From: Halobacteriales archaeon QS_5_70_15
GTDB lineage: Archaea > Halobacteriota > Halobacteria > Halobacteriales > Haloarculaceae
Assembly: GCA_003022005.1 (NCBI GenBank)
Contig: PXRQ01000061.1
Span: 1-38,730 of the forward strand
Direction of reading: 5' to 3'
DNA: 38,730 nt
The notes beneath the pieces were generated by a model. It was not told the DNA's origin. It ran no database searches and was given only the letters and a program-made list of their open reading frames with translations. The position numbers and the translations under genes were made by a program. This document shows, in pieces, positions 22,848 through 31,046 of this stretch. Each line of letters begins with the position of its first letter. Position 1 is the stretch's first letter.

Positions 22848-24119
22848 GTGAGCACCGGTGACGGACCGCGCCTCCCGGGAGCCCCGCCGGAGGAGGTGAC
22901 CGACCGCGTGGTCTGTCACGTGGACATGGACTGCTTCTACGCCGCGTGCGAGCGGCTCCGGGAGCCCGACCTGGTCGGCGAACCGGTCGTCGTCGGGATG
23001 GGATACGAGGCCGGTGAGAGCCACGGCGCGGTCGCGACGGCCTCCTACGAGGCCCGCGAATTCGGCGTCGAGTCGGCCATACCCATCTCCGAGGCGCTGG
23101 ACCTGCTCCCTCGTCGCGGGGCGGCCGACGACGGGGAGCGCGACGCCGAGGTCGGGGCGGGCGACGGCGACCAGGAGCCCGACCCCGGTGCGACCGGCCA
23201 CTACCGCCCGGTCGACATGGACTACTACGAGTCGGTCGCGGCCGAGGTGAAGTCGATACTCCACGACGCCGCCGGGACCGTCCGGGAGGTGAGTATCGAC
23301 GAGGCGTACCTGGACGCCACGGCCGTCGGGTGGGGCGACGCCGAGTCGTTCGGCGCCGGATTGAAGGACCGCATCGAGTCGGCGGCCGGCGTGGTCGCGA
23401 GCGTCGGCGTCGCGCCGAACATGAGCGCTGCGAAGATCGCCAGCGACCACGACAAGCCCGACGGGCTCGTCGTCGTCCGGCCGGGCGAGGTCCGGGAGTT
23501 CCTCGCGTCGCTCGACGTCGAGGCGCTCCACGGCGTCGGGCCGGTCACGGCGCGGGAGCTCCGGTCGATGGGCGTCGAGACCGCCGGCGACCTCGCCGCG
23601 ACCGACCCGCACGAGCGGGCGAACGGCCGCGACGACCGGCCGGTCGAGCCGCAGGGCGACCCGAAGAGCCTCTCCAGCGAATCGGCGTTCGTGGAGGCGA
23701 CCGACGAGCCCGGGCGCAAGCGCGGGAAGGTGCGGGAACTGGCGGCGGAGGTGGCCGACCGCGCCCGCTCGCGGGGGGCGCTCTACAAGACCATCGGCGT
23801 GAAGGTGGTCACGCCGCCGTTCGACGTCAACACCCGCGCACGGTCGCTTCCGGGCCCCGTCGACGACCCCGACCTCGTCGAGCGGGTCGCGCTCGACCTG
23901 CTCGCCGAGTTCGCCGACGACCGGGTTCGGAAGCTCGGGGTCAGGGTCTCGAACCTCGAGTTCGGCGGCGAGCAGGCCAAACTGGGCAGCTACGCGGACG
24001 GATCCTCGGCCTCGGCGCCGTCGGACGCGGACGGGGACGGTCGGACGGGCCCCGGGACGTCGACCGAGGGGGGAACCGGTCGCTCCCGACGGGGGCAGAC
24101 GACGTTCGGCGACTTCTAA
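22848..24119 (+). CDS. dinB: Y-family DNA polymerase IV (DinB) with a short gap in the thumb
   Basis: The 423-residue translesion polymerase has the palm motif HVDMDCFYAACE (Asp26), REVSIDEAYLD (Asp151 and Glu152, metal binding), and SVGVAPNMSAAKIASDHDKPDGL. The helix-hairpin-helix LHGVGPVTARELRSMGVETAGDL and the little-finger domain VDNTRAR-type block FDVNTRARSLPGPVDDPDL follow. A C-terminal QTTFGDF resembles a PCNA-binding box. An acidic insert follows LDLLPRRG, as in other haloarchaeal DinB. AATDP (to residue 254) runs directly into HERANGRDDRPV, where relatives have about 15 more residues with an FGxRGREL pattern, so the thumb appears shortened in frame. It starts with GTG. Confidence 0.9.
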   Translation: MSTGDGPRLPGAPPEEVTDRVVCHVDMDCFYAACERLREPDLVGEPVVVGMGYEAGESHGAVATASYEAREFGVESAIPISEALDLLPRRGAADDGERDAEVGAGDGDQEPDPGATGHYRPVDMDYYESVAAEVKSILHDAAGTVREVSIDEAYLDATAVGWGDAESFGAGLKDRIESAAGVVASVGVAPNMSAAKIASDHDKPDGLVVVRPGEVREFLASLDVEALHGVGPVTARELRSMGVETAGDLAATDPHERANGRDDRPVEPQGDPKSLSSESAFVEATDEPGRKRGKVRELAAEVADRARSRGALYKTIGVKVVTPPFDVNTRARSLPGPVDDPDLVERVALDLLAEFADDRVRKLGVRVSNLEFGGEQAKLGSYADGSSASAPSDADGDGRTGPGTSTEGGTGRSRRGQTTFGDF

Positions 24120-24148
24120 GCTCAAATCGGGGTTTCAGGCCGGCCCAC

Positions 24149-24158
24149 GCTTTATCTT
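24149..24158 (+). promoter_or_regulatory. TATA-type promoter of the membrane protein gene
   Basis: GCTTTATCTT is centred about 28 nt before the ATG at 24182. Confidence 0.6.
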
Positions 24159-24181
24159 CGACCGCCGGATGGCCCGTGGAG

Positions 24182-24595
24182 ATGGACTCCTCGTGGACGC
24201 GGTTCGCCCTCCTGTTCCTCGGGGTCAGCGTCATGCTCGCGGGCGCCGCCGGGTGGCTGGCGCTCGCCGACAAGGACTACCAGTACCGGTACGTCGGAAC
24301 CGAGGACAGACAGCCCCGGCACGAGGGCAGCCTGGGATTCTACGGCTCGCTCTCCGACGCGGAGCGGTCGGTCGTCGACCGCGCGATGGCCGGCGAGGCC
24401 CCCCGGCTCGAGAGCCGGGCGAACCTCCCCCCGGAGGTAATAGAGCGCGACGGGGAGTACCTCGTCTTCCGGGGGTACGCCTACTACGACTGGACGAACT
24501 CGCGGACCGCCGGGCCGACGGGGGTCGGCCTCCTCGGGCTCGGGATGGTCGTCCTCGCGGTCCGGAGCGACGTGCGGAGCCGGGGCGTCCGCTGA
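24182..24595 (+). CDS. Uncharacterised membrane protein
   Basis: The 137-residue product has a transmembrane helix at about residues 7-28 (FALLFLGVSVMLAGAAGWLAL). An extracytoplasmic region of about 80 residues follows, with LGFYGSLSDAERSVVDRAMAGE and VIERDGEYLVFRGYAYYDW. A second helix lies at about 113-130 (TGVGLLGLGMVVLAV), with a basic tail inside. Two-helix proteins with this layout are common in haloarchaea and uncharacterised. A TATA box at leaderless distance supports the start. It converges on the mscS pseudogene, whose stop is 25 bp downstream. Confidence 0.7.
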   Translation: MDSSWTRFALLFLGVSVMLAGAAGWLALADKDYQYRYVGTEDRQPRHEGSLGFYGSLSDAERSVVDRAMAGEAPRLESRANLPPEVIERDGEYLVFRGYAYYDWTNSRTAGPTGVGLLGLGMVVLAVRSDVRSRGVR

Positions 24596-24620
24596 GGGCG
24601 GTCGGCGTCGCGGGCGGTCC

Positions 24621-25693
24621 TCAGTCGGACTCGCCCCCTCGCACGTGGACGGCCCTGGCCGCGAGCGCCATCTCGATCCCCGCGTCCTCGAGCGCCCGCT
24701 GTACGCCCCGGTTGACCCTGTCCCGAACCGCCTTCCATTCGTCGAGGGCGTCGATGTGGTACTCGAGCCTGACCCGCATCGCCGAGTCCCCGTACTCCCA
24801 GAACCACGCCTCGGTCCGCTCGGGATCGACCCCGTCGACGTCGTTCACCGCTTCCTCGATCAGGTCGAGGGCCGCCTCCATCCCCGCCGGGTCCGTCTCG
24901 TAGCTCAGCCCGATGAACGTCTCAACCCGTCTGGTCGGCTCCGAGGTGATGTTCTTGACCTCGGCGTCGGCGACGGCCGAGTTCGGGATCGTTATCAGCC
25001 GGCCGTCGAAGTCGCGCAGCCGGGTGGAACGGAGGCCGATCTCCTCGACCGTCCCGCGGTCCCCCCGATCTCCACGATATCGTCGACGAGGAACGGCTTC
25101 GTCGAGAGGATGTGGGCCCCGCCGAAGACGTCAGACAGGGTCCTCCGGGAGGCGATGGCGAGCGCCACGCCGCCGATCCCCAGGGACGCGATTATCGCGG
25201 TCACGTCGTACCCGATCGTGTCCATGGCGACGACGCCCGCGATGGAGACGATCGCGATGTTGGTCATCCGGCTGACGATCGGCACCAGCGCGTCGTCCAG
25301 CCTGGACTCGGTCCGTTCGGCGTAGCTCCCGACGTACGTCTGGATGATCCCGTCGGTCAGGCGCACGGCGACCCAGGCGATCAGCACGATGACGGGGATC
25401 TCCACGGCCACGTCCAGCACCGTGCGGATCGGCTCGACGGGCGTGAGCACCTCCCGACCGACGGCGGCGGCGAGCACCACGCCGAGCAGCACGACCGGCC
25501 TGCCGAGCGCGTACAGGACGACGTCGTCGATCTCGGTGTCGGTCACCTCGGCCCGGTCCCTGATCCGCCGCCGGTAGACGTACCCCAGTGACCGCCCCAG
25601 GACGGCCCCCACGCCCAGTATCCCGAAGAAGAGCAGGTACTGCGGGATCGTGCTCCCGAGGTAGGTCTCCGAGATCAACGAGTCGACCGGCAT
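24621..25693 (-). pseudogene. MscS-family mechanosensitive channel, frameshifted
   Basis: Two frames make one small-conductance mechanosensitive channel of about 357 residues. Frame 1 begins MPVDSLISETYLG at 25693 and has three or more helices (YLLFFGILGVGAVLG, VVLLGVVLAAAVG, VIVLIAWVAVRLTD). It then has the pore-lining helix with ASLGIGGVALAIASRRTLSD and DVFGGAHILSTKPFLVDDIVEIGG. At a run of six C (25061-25066) the frame is lost. The next frame continues with GTVEEIGLRSTRLRDFDG, TIPNSAVADAEVKN and the beta/alpha C-terminal domain to 24621. One extra C in the run restores the gene. A TATA box (25716-25725) lies 27 nt upstream. Confidence 0.8.
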
Positions 25694-25715
25694 ACCCCGA
25701 CTGTGAACCGCCCCG

Positions 25716-25725
25716 CAATATAGTT
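25716..25725 (-). promoter_or_regulatory. TATA-type promoter of the mscS gene
   Basis: Minus-strand ACTATATTGC is centred about 27 nt before the ATG at 25693. Confidence 0.6.
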
Positions 25726-25923
25726 CGGGCGTTCCTTTCGGCCGGAATCCGGAGCGAACACCGTCCGATCCGGGCGAACACGCCACGACGGCGCCGCGAC
25801 GGGACCGGCGTGTCGGACCGGTCCGGCGACGACCCGGGCCCACCGGAGTCGACGGGGTCGATCCCGACCTCGGAGGCAGATGCCGTACGGCGTCTCGCCG
25901 GCCGGTAACCCGAGGACCGTGGG

Positions 25924-25932
25924 TAGTATACG
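25924..25932 (+). promoter_or_regulatory. TATA-type promoter of the 107-residue protein gene
   Basis: TAGTATACG is centred about 26 nt before the ATG at 25954. This is the best independent support that the short gene is real. Confidence 0.55.
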
Positions 25933-25953
25933 TTCGGCGGTTCCAGCGGGGAT

Positions 25954-26277
25954 ATGAACAGGCTCCCGCCCGTCGACGAGCGGACGTGGCGGCTCGCACC
26001 CCACGCGCACGTCATCGTCCACGAGACGGCCGACGGCAACGAGTTCATCACCATCTACGACTGTGGGGCCGCGCAGAAGCCGCCGTCGGCGCAGGTCATC
26101 GGCAACCTCGTCCGGGTCCGCGCGCGCCACGAGACGACCCGACAGCCGACGGGTTACATCGCGAAGCTCCGCGAGCCCGCGGTGCTCGAGCGCCAGGACG
26201 AGAACCACTGGCTCATCCGGGCTGTCGACGAGGGGAGCGATCGGGAGCGGAGCCGCGACCGCGACGGGCGGGCGTAG
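25954..26277 (+). CDS. Uncharacterised small protein
   Basis: The 107-residue product begins MNRLPPVDERTWRLAPHAHV and contains VIVHETADGNEFITIYDCG, VIGNLVRVRARHETTRQPTGYIAKLREP and ENHWLIRAVDEGSDRERSRDRDGR. It has no membrane segment or signal and only one Cys. The balanced composition and the TATA element at leaderless distance support coding. I do not recognise the family. It is divergent from mscS and its stop lies 6 bp from the convergent acyl-CoA synthetase pseudogene. Confidence 0.6.
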   Translation: MNRLPPVDERTWRLAPHAHVIVHETADGNEFITIYDCGAAQKPPSAQVIGNLVRVRARHETTRQPTGYIAKLREPAVLERQDENHWLIRAVDEGSDRERSRDRDGRA

Positions 26278-26283
26278 TCCTGG

Positions 26284-27899
26284 TCAGTCGGCGGTCCCCT
26301 CGTCTGCCGTCGGGTCCTCGGTCCGGTCCCGGAGCTCCGTCCGCCGGATCTTGCCCGTCACCGTCTTGGGGAGGTCCTCGACGAACTCGATCTCGCGGGG
26401 GTACTCGTGGGCGGAGAGTTCGGTTCGGACGTGGTCCTTGATCCCCTCGGCCAGGTCGTCGCTCGGCTCGTAGTCCGCGCTGGGAACGACGTACGCCTTG
26501 ACGATGTTGCCCCGCTCGCGGTGGGGCTTGGGGACGACGGCCCCCTCGGCCACCGCGGGGTGCTCGCCGAGCGAGGACTCCACCTCGAACGGGCCGATGC
26601 GGTAGCCCGAGGAGATGATGACGTCGTCGGCCCGGCCCTCGAACCAGAAGTAGCCGTCCTCGTCCCTGTACGCGAGATCCCCCGAGAGGTACCACTCGCC
26701 GTCCGGTCCGTCGACGAAGCAGTCGGCGGTCTGCTCGGGCTTCTCCCAGTACCCCGCGAAGAAGCAGGGGTAGTCCCCCCGCTGTGCTATCTCGCCCGTC
26801 TCGCCCGGATCGAGGACTTCGCTCGTGTCCGGGTCCACGATGTCGGCCTCGATCCCCGGCAGGGGCCGCCCCATGCTCCCCCGCCGGAGCTCCATCGTCG
26901 GGTAGTTGTTGATGATCAGGTTCCCCGTCTCGGTCTGCCCGTAGGTGTCGTGGATGGTGACCCCGAGGGTGTCCTCGCCCCACTCGACCACGCCGGCGCT
27001 GAGCGGCTCGCCGATCGAGAGGGCGTGCCTGAGATCGAGCGAGACGTCCTCGAAGACCTCCTCGTTCTCGCGGAACATCCGGTAGGCCGTCGGCACCGAG
27101 AACAGGACGGTCACGGGGTACCGATCGAGGATGTCGGCCCAGGTCTCCGTGTCGAACTCGCCCTCGTAGGTGAGCAGCGTCGCCCCCCAGTACCACGCGC
27201 CGAGGGTGTTGATGGGTCCGGTAAGCCATCCCAGGTCCGCCGTCGACCAGTAGCAGTCCCCCGGCCGGAGGTCGACGACGAACCGCTGGGCCGCCGCGAC
27301 GCCCGCCACCCACCGGTGTCTGTGGAGGACGCCCTTGGCCAGCCCGGTCGTCCCGGAGGTGTAGTAGAGCAGGGCGTCGTCCTCGCCGGCCGTCTCGACG
27401 GCCTCGAACTCGGGGCTCGCCGTCCCGACCGCCTCGTTGTAGCTCAGGTCGCCCCGGCGGACGCCGGCACCGGCGTCCGAGAGGACGACGACGTGCTCAG
27501 TCGTCCAGCCGGTAGGCGATGCCGTCCGGGCCGAACCGCTCGTTGACGCTCCCCCAGACCATCCCGGCCTTGAGGGCGCCGAGCATCGCCGCGTAGTGCT
27601 CGGGGACCCGGGGCATGTAGGAGAACACGCGCGAGCCACGATCGAGGAGGCCCGAGAGCAGGTTCGCCACGCGGTTCGACTCCCGGGCGAGTTCCCAGAA
27701 CGTCGTCGTGGTCGCTTCACCGTCGGTTCCGACGTGGTAGAGCGCGACCTTCCCGCGGTCGTCGGCGTGCCGGTCGCAGGTCTCGTGGGCGACGTTCAGC
27801 CGTTCGGGGGCGTCCCAGTCGGCCGCCGCGTAGATGTCGTTCCACTCGAACGACTCGCGGGCGGTCTCGTAGTCCTCGAGGTTGTGTCCGTCCACCATG
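26284..27899 (-). pseudogene. Acyl-CoA synthetase (AMP-forming), internal gap with frameshift
   Basis: The gene starts MVDGHNLEDYETARESFEW at 27899. It continues through ATTTTFWELARESNRVANLL and AGMVWGSVNERFGPDGIAYRLDD, then hits a TGA at 27497-27499. The following frame carries EHVVVLSD, the P-loop YYTSGTTGLAKG, and YWSTADLGWLTGPINTLGAW. YGQTETG, YLSGDLAYRDEDGYFWFEGRADDVI and the catalytic-Lys motif TVTGKIRR close the core. Relatives have about 25-30 residues between AYRLxD and EHVVV, so a segment of roughly 80-90 bp seems lost together with the frame. Enzymes of this group activate short- or medium-chain acids to acyl-CoA. All active-site motifs are otherwise intact. Confidence 0.8.
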
Positions 27900-28030
27900 C
27901 TTCGCGTCGACCGTCTGACCGACGGAACAAATGTCTTTACCCCGGAAGGTCCGGGTCGCCACCGGCCGGGACGGTTCGATCCGGTCGCCCCCACGTCGGG
28001 CCGTCGGTCGCTGACGCACGTCTGACGGAG

Positions 28031-28038
28031 GTTTACGG
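28031..28038 (+). promoter_or_regulatory. TATA-type promoter of the HerA/DUF87-like ATPase gene
   Basis: GTTTACGG is centred about 28 nt before the ATG at 28062, choosing that ATG over the in-frame start at 28038. Confidence 0.5.
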
Positions 28039-28061
28039 TGTGGCCCGGCGCCACACGAGGT

Positions 28062-30581
28062 ATGAGCGAGGACGAACGGATCACGGTCGGGGCCGTCTCC
28101 GCAGGGGAGGGGGGCGCGGTCGACCTGCCGGTCGTGGAACTGCTGACGGGCCGGGGGTTCGTCACGGGGAAGTCGGGCTCGGGGAAGTCCAACACCGCGA
28201 GCGTCGTGGCCGAGAAGCTGCTCGACGGGGGGTACGGGCTGCTGATCGTCGACATCGACGGCGAGTACTACGGGCTGAAGGAGGAGTACGAGATCCTCCA
28301 CGTCGGCGCCGACGAGGAGTGCGATATTCGAGTGGGTCCCCAGCACGCCGAGAAGATCGCCCAGCTCGCCCTCGAGAAGCACGTCCCGATCATCCTGGAC
28401 GTCTCCTCGTTCCTCGACGAGTCGGAGGCCAACGAGCTGCTGCGGGAGGTCGCCAGCCACCTGTTCGCCAAGGAGAAGAAGCTCAAACAGCCGTTCCTGC
28501 TCGTCGTCGAGGAGGTCCACGAGTACCTCCCCGAGGGCGGCGGGCTCGACGAGTGCGGCCGGATGCTGATCAAGGTGGCAAAGCGGGGCCGCAAGCACGG
28601 CCTCGGGATGTGCGGCATCTCGCAGCGACCCGCGGACGTCAAGAAGGACTTCATCACGCAGTGTGACTGGCTGGTCTGGCACCGCCTCACCTGGCAGAAC
28701 GACACGAGGGTCGTGAAACGGATCCTCGGGAACGAGTACGCCGACGGGATCGAGGAGCTGAACGACGGCGAGGGCTACCTGATGACCGACTGGGACGAGG
28801 AGGTGCGGCAGGTCCAGTTCCAGCGCAAGCGGACGTTCGACGCCGGGGCGACCCCGGGGCTCGACGACTTCGAGCGGCCCGAGCTGAAGTCGGTGAGCGA
28901 CGACCTCGTCTCGGACCTGGAGCGGATCTCCGAGGAGCAGCAGGCCCACGAGTCCCGCGTCCAGGAACTCGAGCGCGAACTGAGGGACAAGGAGCTCCGG
29001 ATCGAGGAACTGGAATCGGAACTCGAGGCGGCCCGCGACCTGCGCGAGATGGCCGAGCAGTTCTCCCGGGCGATGATGGCCCACGCGACCGGGCGGCCCT
29101 TCCGGGAGGACGTCACCGGCTACCAGGCGAGCCTCGAGGAGAGTTCGGGGGCGACCGCTCCCGACGAGGGGGGGACGCCGGGAACGAGAACCGGAACCGC
29201 CGACGCCGACCGCGAGGTGACCGGCGACGAGCAGCGGTGGAGCGAGGCCGCGGCCGCCCGCTCCGGCACCCCCACGGGCGACGAGGGAGTCGCCGGCGAC
29301 GAGGGGGACGACGGTAGGGACGCGGAAGTCGACGACGAGGAGGGCGACGGGGACGGGACCCCGCCCGACGAGCACGCACGCCCCCGGCCGGAGGCCGACG
29401 AGTCGATGACCGGGGGGGACGAGGGGTTCGAGCCGGCGTACGAGCCATGGCCCGACCGGGAGGACATGCTCTCCTCCGGCGGGTCGGGCGCCGTGGATAC
29501 CGTCGTGGACGAGGCGTCCGGGACGTCCACCGACCGCGACGGCGCGACACCCGGGTCGGCCGAGACCGCCGAGGTCGCCGGGAGTGCCGAGGACACCGCC
29601 GCGACCGACGCGGGCGGCGAGGGGATGCTCGTCCCCGGCGACGAGAGCGAGGCGGAGACCGGCCCGGCGGACTGGGACGGCTCGTTCGAGGAGGGCGACG
29701 GGAGCGGCGAGATACTCGTCCCCGGGGATCCGGGCAGCGGCGAGTCCTCCGGCGCCGGCTCCTCGGAAGGCGTCCCCGGAACCGGCGGGTCCGATGGCGT
29801 CGACGCCCCGGGCGGGTCCGAGGGGGACGACGCCGGCGACGACTCGGGGGGAGATATCATCGTGCCCGGTGAACCGGGCGGTAGCGGTGTCGACGCGGAT
29901 CCCTCCGCCGACGCCGACCCGGGGGACGAGAGCCCGGAAGCGGGTCCGGACCCCCGCGTGGACGAGGACCCGGACGGCGGCGGCGGGGACATCATCGTTC
30001 CGGGCGAGGACGGCGGAACGCAGCCGGCCGGCGGGTCGGGGTCGGACGGGTCCCCGGGTGACGACCTCGGGGCCGGCGATCCGAACCCGGGGGACGACTC
30101 GCCGGAGGCCGGAGCGAGCGACGAGACCGGGAACGGGTCCGGCGGCGGTACCCATGAGGAGCCGCCGGCGGCCGGCGGTGGGTCGGTCGACCGCGATCGG
30201 GGAGCGTCGTTCGCCGAGCGCGACGACCCCGACTTCGAGCGGCCGGTCGTCCGGGAGATACGGGAGACGGTCGGGTCGCTCGACGCCGTGGCGCGGGGGA
30301 TGCTGGCGTACTACCGCTCGGCGGATCCGGCGTCGCCGGTCGACGCGCAGGTGGCCGCCGGCGGCGACGGCGACCGGACGCGGGCGTACGGACGGAACAG
30401 GGAACTTCGCGAGGCGGGGCTCATCGCCCACGCCGGGCGGGGGACGTACGGCTACGCGCTCCGATCGCGCATCGACGAGGCTCACGACGGCCGGCTGAAC
30501 GAGGACGCGCTGGAGGCGGCGGTCGAGCGCGTCGAGGCGGCGTTCCTCGACCGGTCGGACGCGCCGTGGCCGAGCGTCTGA
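28062..30581 (+). CDS. HerA/DUF87-type ATPase with acidic repeat-bearing linker and C-terminal domain
   Basis: The 839-residue protein has a RecA-like DUF87 domain (residues about 1-270). Walker A is GKSGSGKSN (36-44), Walker B is FLLVVEEVHEY (Glu150-Glu151), and the sensor-like block is GMCGISQRPADVKK. A coiled coil follows (about 284-340, rich in ELERELRDKELRIEELESEL heptads). A linker of about 370 residues (350-718) is very rich in Gly, Asp, Glu and Ser and contains four (I/M)(I/L)VPG(D/E) motifs. These begin near residues 522, 551, 599 and 644. The tail (719-839; RPVVREIRETVGSLDAVARGMLAYYR, REAGLIAHAGRGTYGYAL) looks like a winged-helix-type domain. HerA-like ATPases pump or translocate DNA; the role here is inferred from the motor domain only. 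No NurA neighbour is present. Confidence 0.75.
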   Translation: MSEDERITVGAVSAGEGGAVDLPVVELLTGRGFVTGKSGSGKSNTASVVAEKLLDGGYGLLIVDIDGEYYGLKEEYEILHVGADEECDIRVGPQHAEKIAQLALEKHVPIILDVSSFLDESEANELLREVASHLFAKEKKLKQPFLLVVEEVHEYLPEGGGLDECGRMLIKVAKRGRKHGLGMCGISQRPADVKKDFITQCDWLVWHRLTWQNDTRVVKRILGNEYADGIEELNDGEGYLMTDWDEEVRQVQFQRKRTFDAGATPGLDDFERPELKSVSDDLVSDLERISEEQQAHESRVQELERELRDKELRIEELESELEAARDLREMAEQFSRAMMAHATGRPFREDVTGYQASLEESSGATAPDEGGTPGTRTGTADADREVTGDEQRWSEAAAARSGTPTGDEGVAGDEGDDGRDAEVDDEEGDGDGTPPDEHARPRPEADESMTGGDEGFEPAYEPWPDREDMLSSGGSGAVDTVVDEASGTSTDRDGATPGSAETAEVAGSAEDTAATDAGGEGMLVPGDESEAETGPADWDGSFEEGDGSGEILVPGDPGSGESSGAGSSEGVPGTGGSDGVDAPGGSEGDDAGDDSGGDIIVPGEPGGSGVDADPSADADPGDESPEAGPDPRVDEDPDGGGGDIIVPGEDGGTQPAGGSGSDGSPGDDLGAGDPNPGDDSPEAGASDETGNGSGGGTHEEPPAAGGGSVDRDRGASFAERDDPDFERPVVREIRETVGSLDAVARGMLAYYRSADPASPVDAQVAAGGDGDRTRAYGRNRELREAGLIAHAGRGTYGYALRSRIDEAHDGRLNEDALEAAVERVEAAFLDRSDAPWPSV

Positions 30582-30586
30582 TCCCG

Positions 30587-30960
30587 TCAGCCGACCGATC
30601 CGACCGGCGGGTTCCTCGACGAACAGGAGGTCGTAGGCGACGGTGACGAGGACGCCGGGTCGGGGAGGGCGACGAGCCGGCGCCCGTCGCCGACGAGGCC
30701 GACGGACGGGTGGACGGCCGCAAGGGTGCCGCCCGTGGCGACCACGTGGGGGTCGAGGCTACCAGCGAGAACGGCGTCTCCCCGACCTCGGCCTCCGCGG
30801 TGAACCTCCTTGAGGCGACGGCGGCGAGCGCACCGAATCCGACGAGCGCGCCAGCGACGTACCCCAGCGCGCGTCCGACGCCGAGGACGCCGGGAGGAGG
30901 TTCGCCTCCGGCCGGGTCCGGACGTCGATCGCCGGGAGCGACGCGAGGAGCCGGGTCAGA
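30587..30960 (-). pseudogene. Decayed unrecognised membrane-protein gene
   Basis: No intact ORF exists, but consecutive minus-strand frames read sensibly. First comes LTRLLASLPAIDVRTRPEANLLP, then GVLGVGRALGYVAGALVGFG with ALAAVASRRFTAEAEVGETPF (a membrane-helix-like stretch). VATGGTLAAVHPSVGLVGDG with RRLVALPDP follows, then GVLVTVAYDLLFVEEPAGRIG. The first and last junctions fall at a CCCGGCGTCCTCG sequence, where one extra C would restore the frame. The repeated context suggests homopolymer error or parallel decay. No family was recognised, so the call rests on composition and continuity. Confidence 0.35.
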
Positions 30961-30965
30961 CCGTC

Positions 30966-31046
30966 ATACGGTCGTGCGTCGTCCGTTACCGATGATCGCC
31001 GATCCCGGCCGGGCGATCGCCGGTACATCGGTACGCACGACCGTAT
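30966..31046. repeat. 81-nt inverted-repeat structure at the end of the permease gene
   Basis: Perfect 13-bp outer arms ATACGGTCGTGCG (30966-30978) and CGCACGACCGTAT (31034-31046) enclose a second pair, TACCGATG and CATCGGTA (8 bp). A third pair (ATCGCC and GGCGAT) lies further inside, with 8-nt bulges on alternating sides. The outer right arm includes the first base of the permease TGA on the minus strand. It may be a terminator, a mobile-element remnant or a protein-binding palindrome. Confidence 0.75.

Noticed and set aside
29200..30200. The Gly/Asp/Ser-rich segment of the ATPase gene as a tandem DNA repeat or CRISPR-like array
   Set aside because: The DNA is not periodic and spacers are coding. 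Only short protein motifs recur, with different codons and spacing.
27717..30485. A 922-codon minus-strand frame opposite the HerA-like ATPase
   Set aside because: It is antisense to the ATPase, whose motor motifs and coiled coil are unmistakable, and its low-complexity composition mirrors the ATPase linker.
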